This document shows, piece by piece, positions 25,384 through 33,226 of a stretch of DNA of 64,000 nt (its first letter is position 1; every line of letters starts with the position of its first letter). Made by a program: the position numbers and the translations under genes. The DNA comes from Colivicinus sp022776215 (GTDB lineage: Bacteria > Bacillota_I > Bacilli_A > Erysipelotrichales > Erysipelotrichaceae). The notes below the pieces were generated by a model that saw nothing but the letters and a program-made list of their open reading frames with translations, made no database searches and was not told the DNA's origin. The stretch spans positions 4,823 to 68,822 of the forward strand of contig JALFIR010000027.1 of the NCBI GenBank assembly GCA_022776215.1, written 5' to 3'.

Positions 25384-26871
25384 ATGAAAAGAATAATTGT
25401 TTTATTACTAAGTGCTTTGATGGTGCTTAGTGTTTTAAGTGGCTGTGATAATAAGAAAAATAATAGTGATAATAAATTAAAGGTTGTGACTACTATATTC
25501 CCTATATATGATTGGGTAAGAGAAGTATTGGGTGATGTTGATGTAGATGTTGAGGTTCTTCTTAATAATGGTGTTGATTTACATAGTTATCAACCTAGTA
25601 TTAAAGATATTGCGAAGATTAATAATGCCGATGTGTTTATGTATGTTGGTGGCGAATCTGATGAGTGGGTTGAGGATGTTTTAAAGAATCTTGATAAGAA
25701 TGTAAAAGTAATTAATTTAATGGAAGTTCTAGGGGAAGATGTAAAGAACGAAGAGATTGTTGAGGGCATGGAGGATGACCACGATCATAGTAAAGAGGTT
25801 TCTACCTTCAAGGATGATGAAGTAGAAGATAGAAGTTTATCTGATTGGAATGGTGAATGGCAATCAGCTTATCCTTTTGCACTAGATGGAACTTTAGATA
25901 AAGCTTTTGAATCAATGGCAAAAGATGGTGAAACGAGCGCTGATGAGTATAAGACTTATTATTTAAATGGATATAAAACAGATATCGCAAGCATTGAAAT
26001 AAAAGGTGATCATATCGATTTTACCTATAATGATGGCACTAAAGTTAGCTCTGATTACAAATATGTAGGTTATTATATTCAGAATTGGTCTACAGGAACT
26101 AAGGCAGCAATGTGTCGCTTTGAAGCTGAGAATATGGATACTGATGCACCAAAGTATATTGAATTTAATGACCATATGATTGAACCAGCTAACGCAGAGC
26201 ATTTTCATATTAGAATGAGTAACGAAAGTTTTGATGCGATTGTTGATCCTGAAAATTCTTGGCCTACGTTCTTTCCAATGGATATGGATGGAGAGGAAAT
26301 TTGTGAGCATTTAGAGGGGCATGATGGGCACGAATCTGATGGGGAAGAATCTGACGAACATATCTGGTTATCTTTAAGAAATGCTAAGAAGTGTATTGAG
26401 GCTATTAAGGATGTATTGTGTGAGCTTGATCCTACTAACATGGATAGATACAAAAAGAATGCTGAAGAGTATATCGAAAAGTTAGAGTTATTAGATCAGA
26501 AATATATGGAAGTTGTTGACAAGGCTAAGAACGATACTTTGGTATTTGGTGATCGTTTCCCATTTAGATATTTGGTTGATGATTATAATTTAAATTATTA
26601 TGCAGCTTTTGTGGGTTGTTCAACTGAAAGTGAAGCTAGTTTTAATACGATTACTTTTTTAGCTAAGAAGTTAGATGAATTGGGTTTAACAAGTATTTTG
26701 ACGACAGAGGGTAATAATCATAAGATTGCGAAAACAATCATTAAGAATACTGTAAACAAGAATCAAGAGATTTTGACTTTAAACTCAATGCAGGGAGGAA
26801 TCTTAGAAGGTTATACTTATTTATCAATCATGGAAAACAATCTTGAAGTGTTGAAGAGGGCTTTAAATTAG
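25384..26871 (+). CDS. znuA: Zinc ABC transporter binding lipoprotein with internal ZinT domain
   Basis: A 495-residue lipoprotein: signal ending LSVLSGC, then the ZnuA N-lobe (VTTIFPIYDWVREVLG; first zinc ligand His in DLHSYQPS). At the usual His-rich loop (DDHDHSK) a ZinT/YodA domain is inserted, residues about 145-305, recognised by LSDWNGEWQSAYPF and EHFHIRM. The ZnuA fold then resumes (DEHIWLSLRNA, GDRFPFRYL, FVGCSTESEAS, TTEGNNHK). In streptococcal AdcA the ZinT module is C-terminal, so the insertion is a different arrangement. TTGGAGG precedes the ATG. It feeds ZnuC and ZnuB encoded next. Confidence 0.92.
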   Translation: MKRIIVLLLSALMVLSVLSGCDNKKNNSDNKLKVVTTIFPIYDWVREVLGDVDVDVEVLLNNGVDLHSYQPSIKDIAKINNADVFMYVGGESDEWVEDVLKNLDKNVKVINLMEVLGEDVKNEEIVEGMEDDHDHSKEVSTFKDDEVEDRSLSDWNGEWQSAYPFALDGTLDKAFESMAKDGETSADEYKTYYLNGYKTDIASIEIKGDHIDFTYNDGTKVSSDYKYVGYYIQNWSTGTKAAMCRFEAENMDTDAPKYIEFNDHMIEPANAEHFHIRMSNESFDAIVDPENSWPTFFPMDMDGEEICEHLEGHDGHESDGEESDEHIWLSLRNAKKCIEAIKDVLCELDPTNMDRYKKNAEEYIEKLELLDQKYMEVVDKAKNDTLVFGDRFPFRYLVDDYNLNYYAAFVGCSTESEASFNTITFLAKKLDELGLTSILTTEGNNHKIAKTIIKNTVNKNQEILTLNSMQGGILEGYTYLSIMENNLEVLKRALN

Positions 26872-26873
26872 TT

Positions 26874-27479
26874 ATGACTATAAAGTGTATTGATTTAGAT
26901 ATCGGTTATGATGGTAAGACCGTTGTATCTGGTTTAAATTTTGAGATTAATGATGGCGATTATTTATGTATTGTAGGTGAGAATGGTTCAGGTAAGACTA
27001 CACTTATGAAAACACTATTAGGTTTGATACCATTGTTGGGCGGCAGTATTCAAGGTTTAAATAAGAATGATATAGGTTATCTTCCCCAAATAAGTGATAT
27101 CCAAAAGGATTTTCCCGCTACTGTTGAAGAAGTTGTTTTATCAGGAACTAAGAAGTTATTTTATAGAAAAAAGGAAAAAGATTTGATGAGATTTAATTTA
27201 GAAAGATTAAATATCGCAAATCTTTCAAAGTGCAAATTTTCTGAATTATCAGGAGGGCAAAGACAAAGGGTACTTTTAGCTAGAGCACTTTGCGCAAGTA
27301 AGAAGATCTTATTATTGGATGAACCGGTATCAGGATTAGATCCTAAGGCAACAGCTATGATGTATGAGATTATCAATAAATTAAATAAGGAAGATGGAAT
27401 GACTATCATAATGATTTCTCATGATTTAAATGGTTCTTTAAAATATGCAAGTAATGTTTTAAATGTAGGTGAAAAATAA
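26874..27479 (+). CDS. znuC: Zinc ABC transporter ATPase ZnuC
   Basis: A compact 201-residue ATPase with Walker A GENGSGKTT, Q-loop YLPQISDIQKDFPA, typical of metal-type importers, signature LSGGQRQRVLLARAL and Walker B LLLDEPVSGLD. It starts 2 bp after znuA stops and its stop overlaps the start of znuB. It powers high-affinity zinc uptake; manganese cannot be excluded, but the ZinT domain on the binding protein favours zinc. Confidence 0.94.
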   Translation: MTIKCIDLDIGYDGKTVVSGLNFEINDGDYLCIVGENGSGKTTLMKTLLGLIPLLGGSIQGLNKNDIGYLPQISDIQKDFPATVEEVVLSGTKKLFYRKKEKDLMRFNLERLNIANLSKCKFSELSGGQRQRVLLARALCASKKILLLDEPVSGLDPKATAMMYEIINKLNKEDGMTIIMISHDLNGSLKYASNVLNVGEK

Positions 27480-28303
27480 TGATAGATAAGTTAATTATGT
27501 ATTTAAATTATCCCTTTGTGCGTTATGCCTTTATTGTTGGTGTGTTGGTTGCCTTGTGTTCATCATTGTTTGGTGTGATATTGGTGTTAAAGAGATTTTC
27601 TTTTATTGGAGATGGTCTATCTCATGTAGCCTTTGGGGCAATGACCATTTCTACTGTCTTAAGTATTCAAAATGAATTACCTTTTGTGATGTTGTTTACG
27701 ATAATTGTTGCCATTATTATCTTGAATAACAAGAAGATTAGGAGTGATGCGTTGATTGGGATGTTGTCGGTTGGCTCTTTGGCAATTGGTTATTTGCTGA
27801 TGAACATATCAGGTACTTCAGCTAATGTGGCAGGTGATGTTTGCAGTACCTTGTTTGGTTCTACTTCGATTCTCACTTTATCTATTAGCGATGTTTATTT
27901 GTGCGTAATATTATCGATAGTTGTAATTATTTTATTTATAGGGCTTTACAACAAGATATTCTCAATTACCTTTGATGAAAATTTTGCCAAGGCGGTAGGT
28001 GTAAACGTAGAATTTTATAATCTAATATTTGCGATTGTTATTGCGATTATCATCGTTTTGGCAATGAATCTTGTTGGTTCTTTATTGATATCAGCCTTAG
28101 TAATCTTTCCATCTTTATCAGCTATGTGCATCTTTAAAAGTTTTAAGGGGGTGACTATTTGTGCTGCTTTCTTAGCGATACTTTGTTCATCTTTAGGAAT
28201 ATTAATATCGATACTAACAAGTACACCTGTTGGCTCTACGATTGTAGTAGTTCAGATAGTTGCTTTTATCTTGTGTAACTTAATAGGACTTATTAGAAGA
28301 TGA
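27479..28303 (+). CDS. znuB: Zinc ABC transporter permease ZnuB
   Basis: A 274-residue ABC-3 family permease with about eight TM segments, starting within the znuC stop (TAATG). The conserved GDGLSHVAFG loop near residue 42 and AMNLVGSLLISALVIFPS late in the chain are diagnostic of ZnuB/MntB permeases. Overlaps the downstream lipoprotein by 4 bp (ATGA). Confidence 0.94.
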   Translation: MIDKLIMYLNYPFVRYAFIVGVLVALCSSLFGVILVLKRFSFIGDGLSHVAFGAMTISTVLSIQNELPFVMLFTIIVAIIILNNKKIRSDALIGMLSVGSLAIGYLLMNISGTSANVAGDVCSTLFGSTSILTLSISDVYLCVILSIVVIILFIGLYNKIFSITFDENFAKAVGVNVEFYNLIFAIVIAIIIVLAMNLVGSLLISALVIFPSLSAMCIFKSFKGVTICAAFLAILCSSLGILISILTSTPVGSTIVVVQIVAFILCNLIGLIRR

Positions 28304-28806
28304 AGAAGATAATTTATGTGTTAGTTGTGTTGTTAATTCTTAGTGCTTGTAATAAAAAGGAAGTGGAACAACAAGATAGCGATAAACAAACAATTGTTGA
28401 TGTAGATTATCAAAGTGAGATTGAGGAAACAATCAAGGAAGAAAATGTTATAGAAGAAGAAATTGATGATGGTGAAATAGATATCGACTTGAGTGAATTA
28501 ACTAGTATCATGGCATATTGTGAGGTATGCAACATCATATCTGATTTAGATAATAATAAAGGAAAGAGAATCAAGATAAGGGGGATGTTGGAATATTATG
28601 AGGACCCTGAAACTAAAGAAAAAACATTTGGTTGTACAGTAATGGATGCCACCGCTTGTTGTTCTCTTGGTTTGATGTTTGTTCCTGTTGATGATGCAAA
28701 TTTACCAGAGAAATATTCGATTGTTAATGTGACTGGTGTCCTTGAAGTGTATGAAAAAGATGGGTATGAATTGTGTAGGTTAAAGGATGCTATTGTAGAA
28801 TGGTGA
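28300..28806 (+). CDS. Zinc-locus lipoprotein with OB-fold-like domain
   Basis: The 168-residue protein has a lipoprotein signal (LLILSAC), an acidic linker of about 45 residues and then a domain with KRIKIRGMLEYY ... FGCTVMDATACCSLGLMF ... YSIVNVTGVLEVY. This looks like an OB-fold barrel seen in other lipoproteins next to metal transporters. The CxxC (CEVC) and ACCS cysteines could bind metal. Overlap with znuB makes it part of the zinc operon. Confidence 0.75.
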   Translation: MKKIIYVLVVLLILSACNKKEVEQQDSDKQTIVDVDYQSEIEETIKEENVIEEEIDDGEIDIDLSELTSIMAYCEVCNIISDLDNNKGKRIKIRGMLEYYEDPETKEKTFGCTVMDATACCSLGLMFVPVDDANLPEKYSIVNVTGVLEVYEKDGYELCRLKDAIVEW

Positions 28807-28846
28807 TGTTGACAAGGAAGGTGTTAAGTAGATAAAATAATACAAG

Positions 28847-28867
28847 TTTGAATAGTTCAAATTTGAA
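28847..28867 (+). promoter_or_regulatory. Overlapping palindromes upstream of marR-TSUP genes
   Basis: TTTGAA-TAG-TTCAAA (28847-28861) overlaps a perfect TTCAAATTTGAA (28856-28867), ending 14 nt before the MarR gene. MarR proteins usually bind such palindromes near their own promoters, so autoregulation is the natural reading. Confidence 0.55.
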
Positions 28868-28881
28868 GTAAAGGAGGAATC

Positions 28882-29310
28882 ATGGAATCACAAATTGCTT
28901 TCTTAAACAAGTATGGACGTGCTTATGTTACTTATTGTAAGTCGATATGTAGAGAATATGATATTAATCAGACAGAATTTGATATCTTGATGTTCTTTGG
29001 CAATAATCCAGAATATGATTGTGCTAAGGATATTGTGGATGTTAGAAAGATTAAGGCTAATCTTGTTTCTATTAATGTTGATAAGCTTGTTAATGATGGT
29101 TATCTTGAAAGAAAACTAATGTTAAATGATCGTCGTAAGTATCGTTTAGTACTAACAAAACAAGGCAAGGCATTAGTTAAGAAAGGCAAAGAAGTCCAAG
29201 ATTCTTTTTTTGAATTACTATTCAATTCGGTTAGTGCTAAGGATAGAAGTGCTTTTAATAAGGTTTTAGAACTAATTGATAATAACTTGGAGAGGATTTT
29301 GAAAGATTAA
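28882..29310 (+). CDS. MarR-family transcriptional regulator
   Basis: A 142-residue winged-helix regulator: FDILMFFG recognition-region helices, wing around RKYRLVLTKQGKALVKKG, and N- and C-terminal dimer helices. The wing Asp-Arg pair (LNDRRKYRL) is conserved. It contains no histidine, so it does not resemble the zinc sensor AdcR despite lying next to a zinc locus. AAAGGAGG precedes the ATG; the stop overlaps the TSUP permease gene by 1 bp, which makes that permease its probable target. Confidence 0.88.
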   Translation: MESQIAFLNKYGRAYVTYCKSICREYDINQTEFDILMFFGNNPEYDCAKDIVDVRKIKANLVSINVDKLVNDGYLERKLMLNDRRKYRLVLTKQGKALVKKGKEVQDSFFELLFNSVSAKDRSAFNKVLELIDNNLERILKD

Positions 29311-30086
29311 TGGAATTGTTTATAACTATCTTAGTTACTTTCTTTGCGGGTATGGGTGCAGGACTTGGAACTGGTTTTGCAGGTATGAGTGCTGCAGCTG
29401 TTATTAGTCCAATGTTGATTACATTCTTACATATGGATCCGTTTATGGCAGTAGGTATTGCGTTGTCATCTGATGTATTGGCTAGTGCTGTTAGTGCTTA
29501 TACTTATCATAAGAATAAGAATTTGGATGTTAAAAATGGCCTTATTATGATGGCTTTTGTCTTGATGTTTACAGTAGTTGGAAGCTATATAGCTTCGTTA
29601 TTGCCATCTAGTACTATGGGCAACTTTAGTGTGTTTATGACTTTATTGTTGGGTGTTAAGTTTATTTTAAAGCCAGTTATGACTACTAAGGAAAATATGG
29701 AGGCTGTTTCAAAGAAAAAAAGAATTGTTGGTTCGATTGTATGCGGTATTATAATTGGTTTTATTTGTGGCTTTGTAGGAGCAGGTGGGGGCATGATGAT
29801 GTTACTTATCTTGACTAGTGTCTTGGGCTATGAATTAAAGACTGCTGTTGGTACAAGTGTCTTTATCATGACATTTACTGCCTTAACTGGTGCTGCTTCT
29901 CATTTTATGATTAAGGGTAGTCCTGACTGGTTGGTATTTGGTTTGTGCGTAATCTTTACTTTAATATGGGCTCGTATTGCCTCTCTTATTGCGAATAAGG
30001 CTAAACCGGAAACTCTTAATAGAGCAGTTGGTGTGATACTTATTGTCTTGAGTGTTTCGGTATTGTGTTTTAATGCATTAGTATAA
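29310..30086 (+). CDS. TSUP-family (TauE/SafE) membrane permease
   Basis: A 258-residue protein with eight TM segments and two related halves, each with a glycine-rich helix (GMGAGLGTGFAGMSA and GFVGAGGGMMML) as in TauE/SafE proteins, which move sulfite, sulfonates, thiosulfate or other organic anions. The coupling to MarR suggests induction by the transported or a toxic compound. The actual substrate is unknown. Confidence 0.88.
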   Translation: MELFITILVTFFAGMGAGLGTGFAGMSAAAVISPMLITFLHMDPFMAVGIALSSDVLASAVSAYTYHKNKNLDVKNGLIMMAFVLMFTVVGSYIASLLPSSTMGNFSVFMTLLLGVKFILKPVMTTKENMEAVSKKKRIVGSIVCGIIIGFICGFVGAGGGMMMLLILTSVLGYELKTAVGTSVFIMTFTALTGAASHFMIKGSPDWLVFGLCVIFTLIWARIASLIANKAKPETLNRAVGVILIVLSVSVLCFNALV

Positions 30087-30113
30087 AAATCAGTTCAAAT
30101 GAACTGATTTTTT
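30087..30113. terminator. Bidirectional terminator between TSUP and LytTR genes
   Basis: AAATCAGTTCA pairs with TGAACTGATTT, flanked by A and T tracts, between convergent genes; it includes the stop codon of the minus-strand gene. Confidence 0.88.
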
Positions 30114-30880
30114 AGTAGGATCTCTTTTTTGATTTGGGTATATTTCTTTTCTGGGATAGGCAACATAGTTCCATCTTTTAAATAGACCTTAAATCTTTCA
30201 ATTTTGGTAACATTAGAAGGATTAATTAAGTAGGCTGCATGAATTCTTAATAAGTGCTCATTGTGTTTTTCTAAGAAATCTTTAAGACTACCGTTTATTT
30301 TTAATGTGTTTTTTATAGTATGAACTGCAAGTTTATTAGAACGTTTAACAGTTTCTACGTATAGAAGATCGTTAATTGGAATATGGTAAATGCTAAAATC
30401 ATCAGCTTTTAAGATTAAATAATAGTCTGGTTTCTCAATTAAGCGAATAGGAAGACCTTGTTGTTGGTAATGATTAGGATAGATGGTGTCTCTTTCATCG
30501 TATTTCCATTCATTGCTAACATGGACTACCATAGCTTGCCAGTTATCATTTTTATTTATCCATGAGAATTGGGTTCTTTGGTCATGGCGATCAGTGTTCC
30601 CATTAGGATAGTGAGTATATATATCGTATTCAAGGATTACTTCAACAGCTTTATTATTGATTTTTATTGATGTAGATTTAATGGAACCTATGGAGAATGT
30701 TAATTCGTGTTTATCGTTAGAAAAAGCATTTATGATATTTTCCTTGCCTCTAATTTCTTGTTTCTCAGCAGGACCAAGCCATAACACATCATCAGCTAAA
30801 CTTTCAAAATAGGGATTTAGGTTGTTTTTATAGTATTCGGTAATTATATATATTGATTTGTCTAATGGGGAGTTTATCAT
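30095..30880 (-). CDS. SnoaL-like domain fused to LytTR DNA-binding domain
   Basis: I start the gene at 30880 because AAAGGACC lies 7 nt upstream; the longer frame to 30910 would read through that site. The 261-residue product has an NTF2/SnoaL-like alpha-beta domain (residues 5-125: YYKNNLNPYFESLADDVLW, ...WQAMVVHVS), then a LytTR domain (LLYVETVKRSNKLAVH ... LLRIHAAYLINPSNV). There is no response-receiver. The SnoaL cone may bind a small hydrophobic ligand that controls DNA binding; that is inference. It faces the TSUP gene across a shared terminator. Confidence 0.85.
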   Translation of the reverse strand: MINSPLDKSIYIITEYYKNNLNPYFESLADDVLWLGPAEKQEIRGKENIINAFSNDKHELTFSIGSIKSTSIKINNKAVEVILEYDIYTHYPNGNTDRHDQRTQFSWINKNDNWQAMVVHVSNEWKYDERDTIYPNHYQQQGLPIRLIEKPDYYLILKADDFSIYHIPINDLLYVETVKRSNKLAVHTIKNTLKINGSLKDFLEKHNEHLLRIHAAYLINPSNVTKIERFKVYLKDGTMLPIPEKKYTQIKKEILLKNQFI

Positions 30881-31081
30881 TTTGATGGTCCTTTCTTTTT
30901 TTAAAAACAAGTTATTTACAATGTTTGATAAGTTATCTAACTTTTATATAATTTTTAAAATTCTTATGTATATTAAAATAAACTTTAAAGATCAGTATAA
31001 ATGTTTACGGTTATATTTTACTACAATTTTCTAAAAAAATTATGATAATAAAACTATAGAGATATTTAGGGGTAGGGCAAA

Positions 31082-31564
31082 ATGAGGGAAGAATTATTAG
31101 TTAAATTAGATAAGTTACCAGAAACGTTAAGGGAAATGAAGAAGCTTTGTGACCATCATAATCCTTATAATATTGCGACGATGATTATGAGTTCTTTTTG
31201 CGTTTATTCTAATGATCCTGATGAGGCTATTAAGATGCTTAAGTATTTATATGGTCCAAGACATTTAACTGATGAGGATATTTCTTTTATTAAGGATCGT
31301 TTAAATAAGAGTAGCAAATATATTCCTTTGTCTTATTTCAAGGGTGCTACGCCTGAAAATGAATATCAAGTGGAATTTCCTTGTGAGCTTAATATCTTGG
31401 ATGATAAGGATGAGGATGATTATTTAACTTTGTTTCTAAAGTCTGGTGGTGCTGATGCGCCTCGTCTTCTTAAGCTCAGGAAGAAGAAGGATGGCACTTG
31501 GTGGCTTTGGCAGCATTACTTATTAATGGATATAAAGGATCCAATTGTTGATTCTTGGGCATAA
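31082..31564 (+). CDS. Conserved Firmicutes protein (DUF6935-like), paralogue A
   Basis: A 160-residue cytosolic protein. The order HHNPYNIATM, AIKMLKYLYGPRHL, SYFKGATPENEY, KSGGADAPRLLKLRKKKDGTWW and the ending DSWA is a pattern I recall from a widespread Firmicutes family of unknown function, often several copies per genome (I believe DUF6935). Paralogue B lies at 32388. A terminator follows at once. GGGGTAGGGC is a loose ribosome site. Confidence 0.75.
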   Translation: MREELLVKLDKLPETLREMKKLCDHHNPYNIATMIMSSFCVYSNDPDEAIKMLKYLYGPRHLTDEDISFIKDRLNKSSKYIPLSYFKGATPENEYQVEFPCELNILDDKDEDDYLTLFLKSGGADAPRLLKLRKKKDGTWWLWQHYLLMDIKDPIVDSWA

Positions 31565-31587
31565 TCACCTTAATTGGTGATTTTTTT
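31563..31587 (+). terminator. Terminator after DUF6935-like paralogue A
   Basis: AATCACC pairs with GGTGATT around a 6-nt loop and runs into seven T residues. It partly covers the stop codon of the gene upstream and rules out starting the next gene at 31555. Confidence 0.82.
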
Positions 31588-31626
31588 ATTGGTCATTATT
31601 TCTACAATAAAGTCGAGGTAAAGAGT

Positions 31627-32376
31627 ATGAAAAATATAAAGAAAATTTTTGTGGTTTTGGTGACTCTAATGATGTTGTGTACTATGGCTGCGTGTGGCGA
31701 TGATAAAAAGCCTAGTGATGGTGGTGATAGCAAGTCAAATGTTGTTGATGGAGATAAAGATAAACCAAGTGTTGATGATACTAAGGCTGAGAAGAAGGAG
31801 CCTGATTTAAATAATTTAGTGGATCCTTCTGAGATTGTATGGGGTTATCAAAGTGAAGAAAGCAATGATCGCCAATATTGGTATCTTGATGGTGATAAGG
31901 CTTCTAAGGATTACATCATGATTGATGATGGTGATTTATATGTTACAGAAAATGGAAAGTTGATTGATGATCCTATTGGTATGGATTATGATGGGATGCA
32001 TCTAAAGACTCATAGTAAAGAGCGTCCATATTATGATTTGGTATTTACCGATGAGATGAGCTGTTACGATCTGACAAATAAGAAGTGGTATTTGCGTTGT
32101 GATAAAGAAGTGGTTCTAGATTCATTGGTTAAGGGTCCATTCTATGCGCAAGATAAAGAGGATACATATATCGAATTTCATAAGGATGGTACTTATAAGT
32201 CTGTATGGGAAGGTGATACTGAGTATGAAAGTGAGAAATGGTGGTTTGAGGATGCTTATACAATAGTTTGTGATGATCCAGATTATGGTTCTACTATGAC
32301 TTATACAGTTAACTACAAAAAGGATTCGTGGACTGTTGTTAGTGTTGAAAATGTTCGTGTTTATTTGCCAGAGTAA
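31627..32376 (+). CDS. Putative lipoprotein between DUF6935-like paralogues
   Basis: The start at 31627 follows GAGGTAAAGAGT and yields a lipoprotein signal ending MLCTMAAC. A 55-residue Asp/Lys/Ser-rich linker is followed by about 170 residues, of which the last 60 (TYIEFHKDGTYKSVWEGDTEYESEKWW) look like the lipocalin-like strands of secreted Firmicutes lipoproteins. An alternative in-frame start at 31555 would lie over the terminator. Function unknown. Confidence 0.75.
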   Translation: MKNIKKIFVVLVTLMMLCTMAACGDDKKPSDGGDSKSNVVDGDKDKPSVDDTKAEKKEPDLNNLVDPSEIVWGYQSEESNDRQYWYLDGDKASKDYIMIDDGDLYVTENGKLIDDPIGMDYDGMHLKTHSKERPYYDLVFTDEMSCYDLTNKKWYLRCDKEVVLDSLVKGPFYAQDKEDTYIEFHKDGTYKSVWEGDTEYESEKWWFEDAYTIVCDDPDYGSTMTYTVNYKKDSWTVVSVENVRVYLPE

Positions 32377-32387
32377 GGAGGGTGTTT

Positions 32388-32882
32388 ATGAAAAAGGAAC
32401 AAATGATTAAGTTTGATAAGTTGCCTGCTACTTTAGATGAGATGAAGAAAATGTGTGATCATTTAGATCCATATAATATTTCAGCTATGACAATTTGCGC
32501 TATTTGTACGTATACAAGCGATAGTGAAGAGGGTATTAAGATGCTTAATTATTTAAGGGGTCCTCGTCCTATGAATGGGGTTGAGTTGGCTTTTATTAAG
32601 GATCGTTTTAGAGATGATTGTGATTATATTCCTTTCTCTTATTTCAAGGGTGCTACACCCGCTAATAACTATAAGCCTGATGTACCTTATGTGTTAGAAA
32701 TATTAGAGGACCATACTTCTAATTTGGAGAAGGATTATATTAAGTTATATGTTCAATCTGGTGGTGCAGATTCTCCTCGTCCTATTAAGCTTAGAAAGAA
32801 GGGAGATGGTACTTGGTGGCTTTGGGAACAATACCTTTTAACTAAAATTAAAGAGCCTGTTAATAAGGATCCTTGGGCATGA
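32388..32882 (+). CDS. Conserved Firmicutes protein (DUF6935-like), paralogue B
   Basis: A 164-residue paralogue of the product at 31082, sharing LDPYNISAM, GIKMLNYLRGPRPM, SYFKGATPANNY, SGGADSPRPIKLRKKGDGTWW and a DPWA end. AAGGAGGG places the start at 32388 (MKKEQ) rather than the GTG at 32382. The stop overlaps the start of the next lipoprotein (ATGA), so the two are coupled. Confidence 0.75.
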   Translation: MKKEQMIKFDKLPATLDEMKKMCDHLDPYNISAMTICAICTYTSDSEEGIKMLNYLRGPRPMNGVELAFIKDRFRDDCDYIPFSYFKGATPANNYKPDVPYVLEILEDHTSNLEKDYIKLYVQSGGADSPRPIKLRKKGDGTWWLWEQYLLTKIKEPVNKDPWA

Positions 32883-33226
32883 GGAAGCTTTTAGCATTAC
32901 TTTTGATGTTGTGCTTGTTTGGATGTGGAACCGATGGTCCTAATATGGAATTTAGAGATTCCAATAATGATAAGCTTGTTGGCTATTGGACAAGCGACGA
33001 CAGCGATATTGTCATCGATTGTAGAGAATATGCCAGTATGAAAATAATTGACGGTGAAAAGGTCTTGTTTGATGGTAGTGTAAGAATTCTTGATGATAAT
33101 AGAATTGGCTGTTTAAAAGATAGTGTACTTGAACCATTGGATTTGTTTGATGATTTCTATTTAAGTGATGATGTGCTTGTTGTTTTAAATAGTGGTGATA
33201 GATATGAATTTAGAAAGGGGGACTAA
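32879..33226 (+). CDS. Small putative lipoprotein
   Basis: With the ATG at 32879, the 115-residue product starts MRKLLALLLMLCLFGC, a clean lipobox. The mature part holds LVGYWTSDDSDIVIDC and a beta-rich end (VLVVLNSGDRYEFRKGD), consistent with a short lipocalin-like domain. It overlaps the upstream paralogue by 4 bp and abuts the next lipoprotein gene with no spacer. Confidence 0.75.
   Translation: MRKLLALLLMLCLFGCGTDGPNMEFRDSNNDKLVGYWTSDDSDIVIDCREYASMKIIDGEKVLFDGSVRILDDNRIGCLKDSVLEPLDLFDDFYLSDDVLVVLNSGDRYEFRKGD

Noticed and set aside
25808..26453. Three overlapping minus-strand frames inside znuA
   Set aside because: The znuA frame carries two recognised domains here; the antisense frames have no ribosome sites and low-complexity text.
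28882..29310. MarR protein as AdcR, the regulator of the neighbouring zinc genes
   Set aside because: It contains no histidine and so lacks the AdcR zinc ligands; its own palindrome and overlap with the TSUP gene point to a different target.
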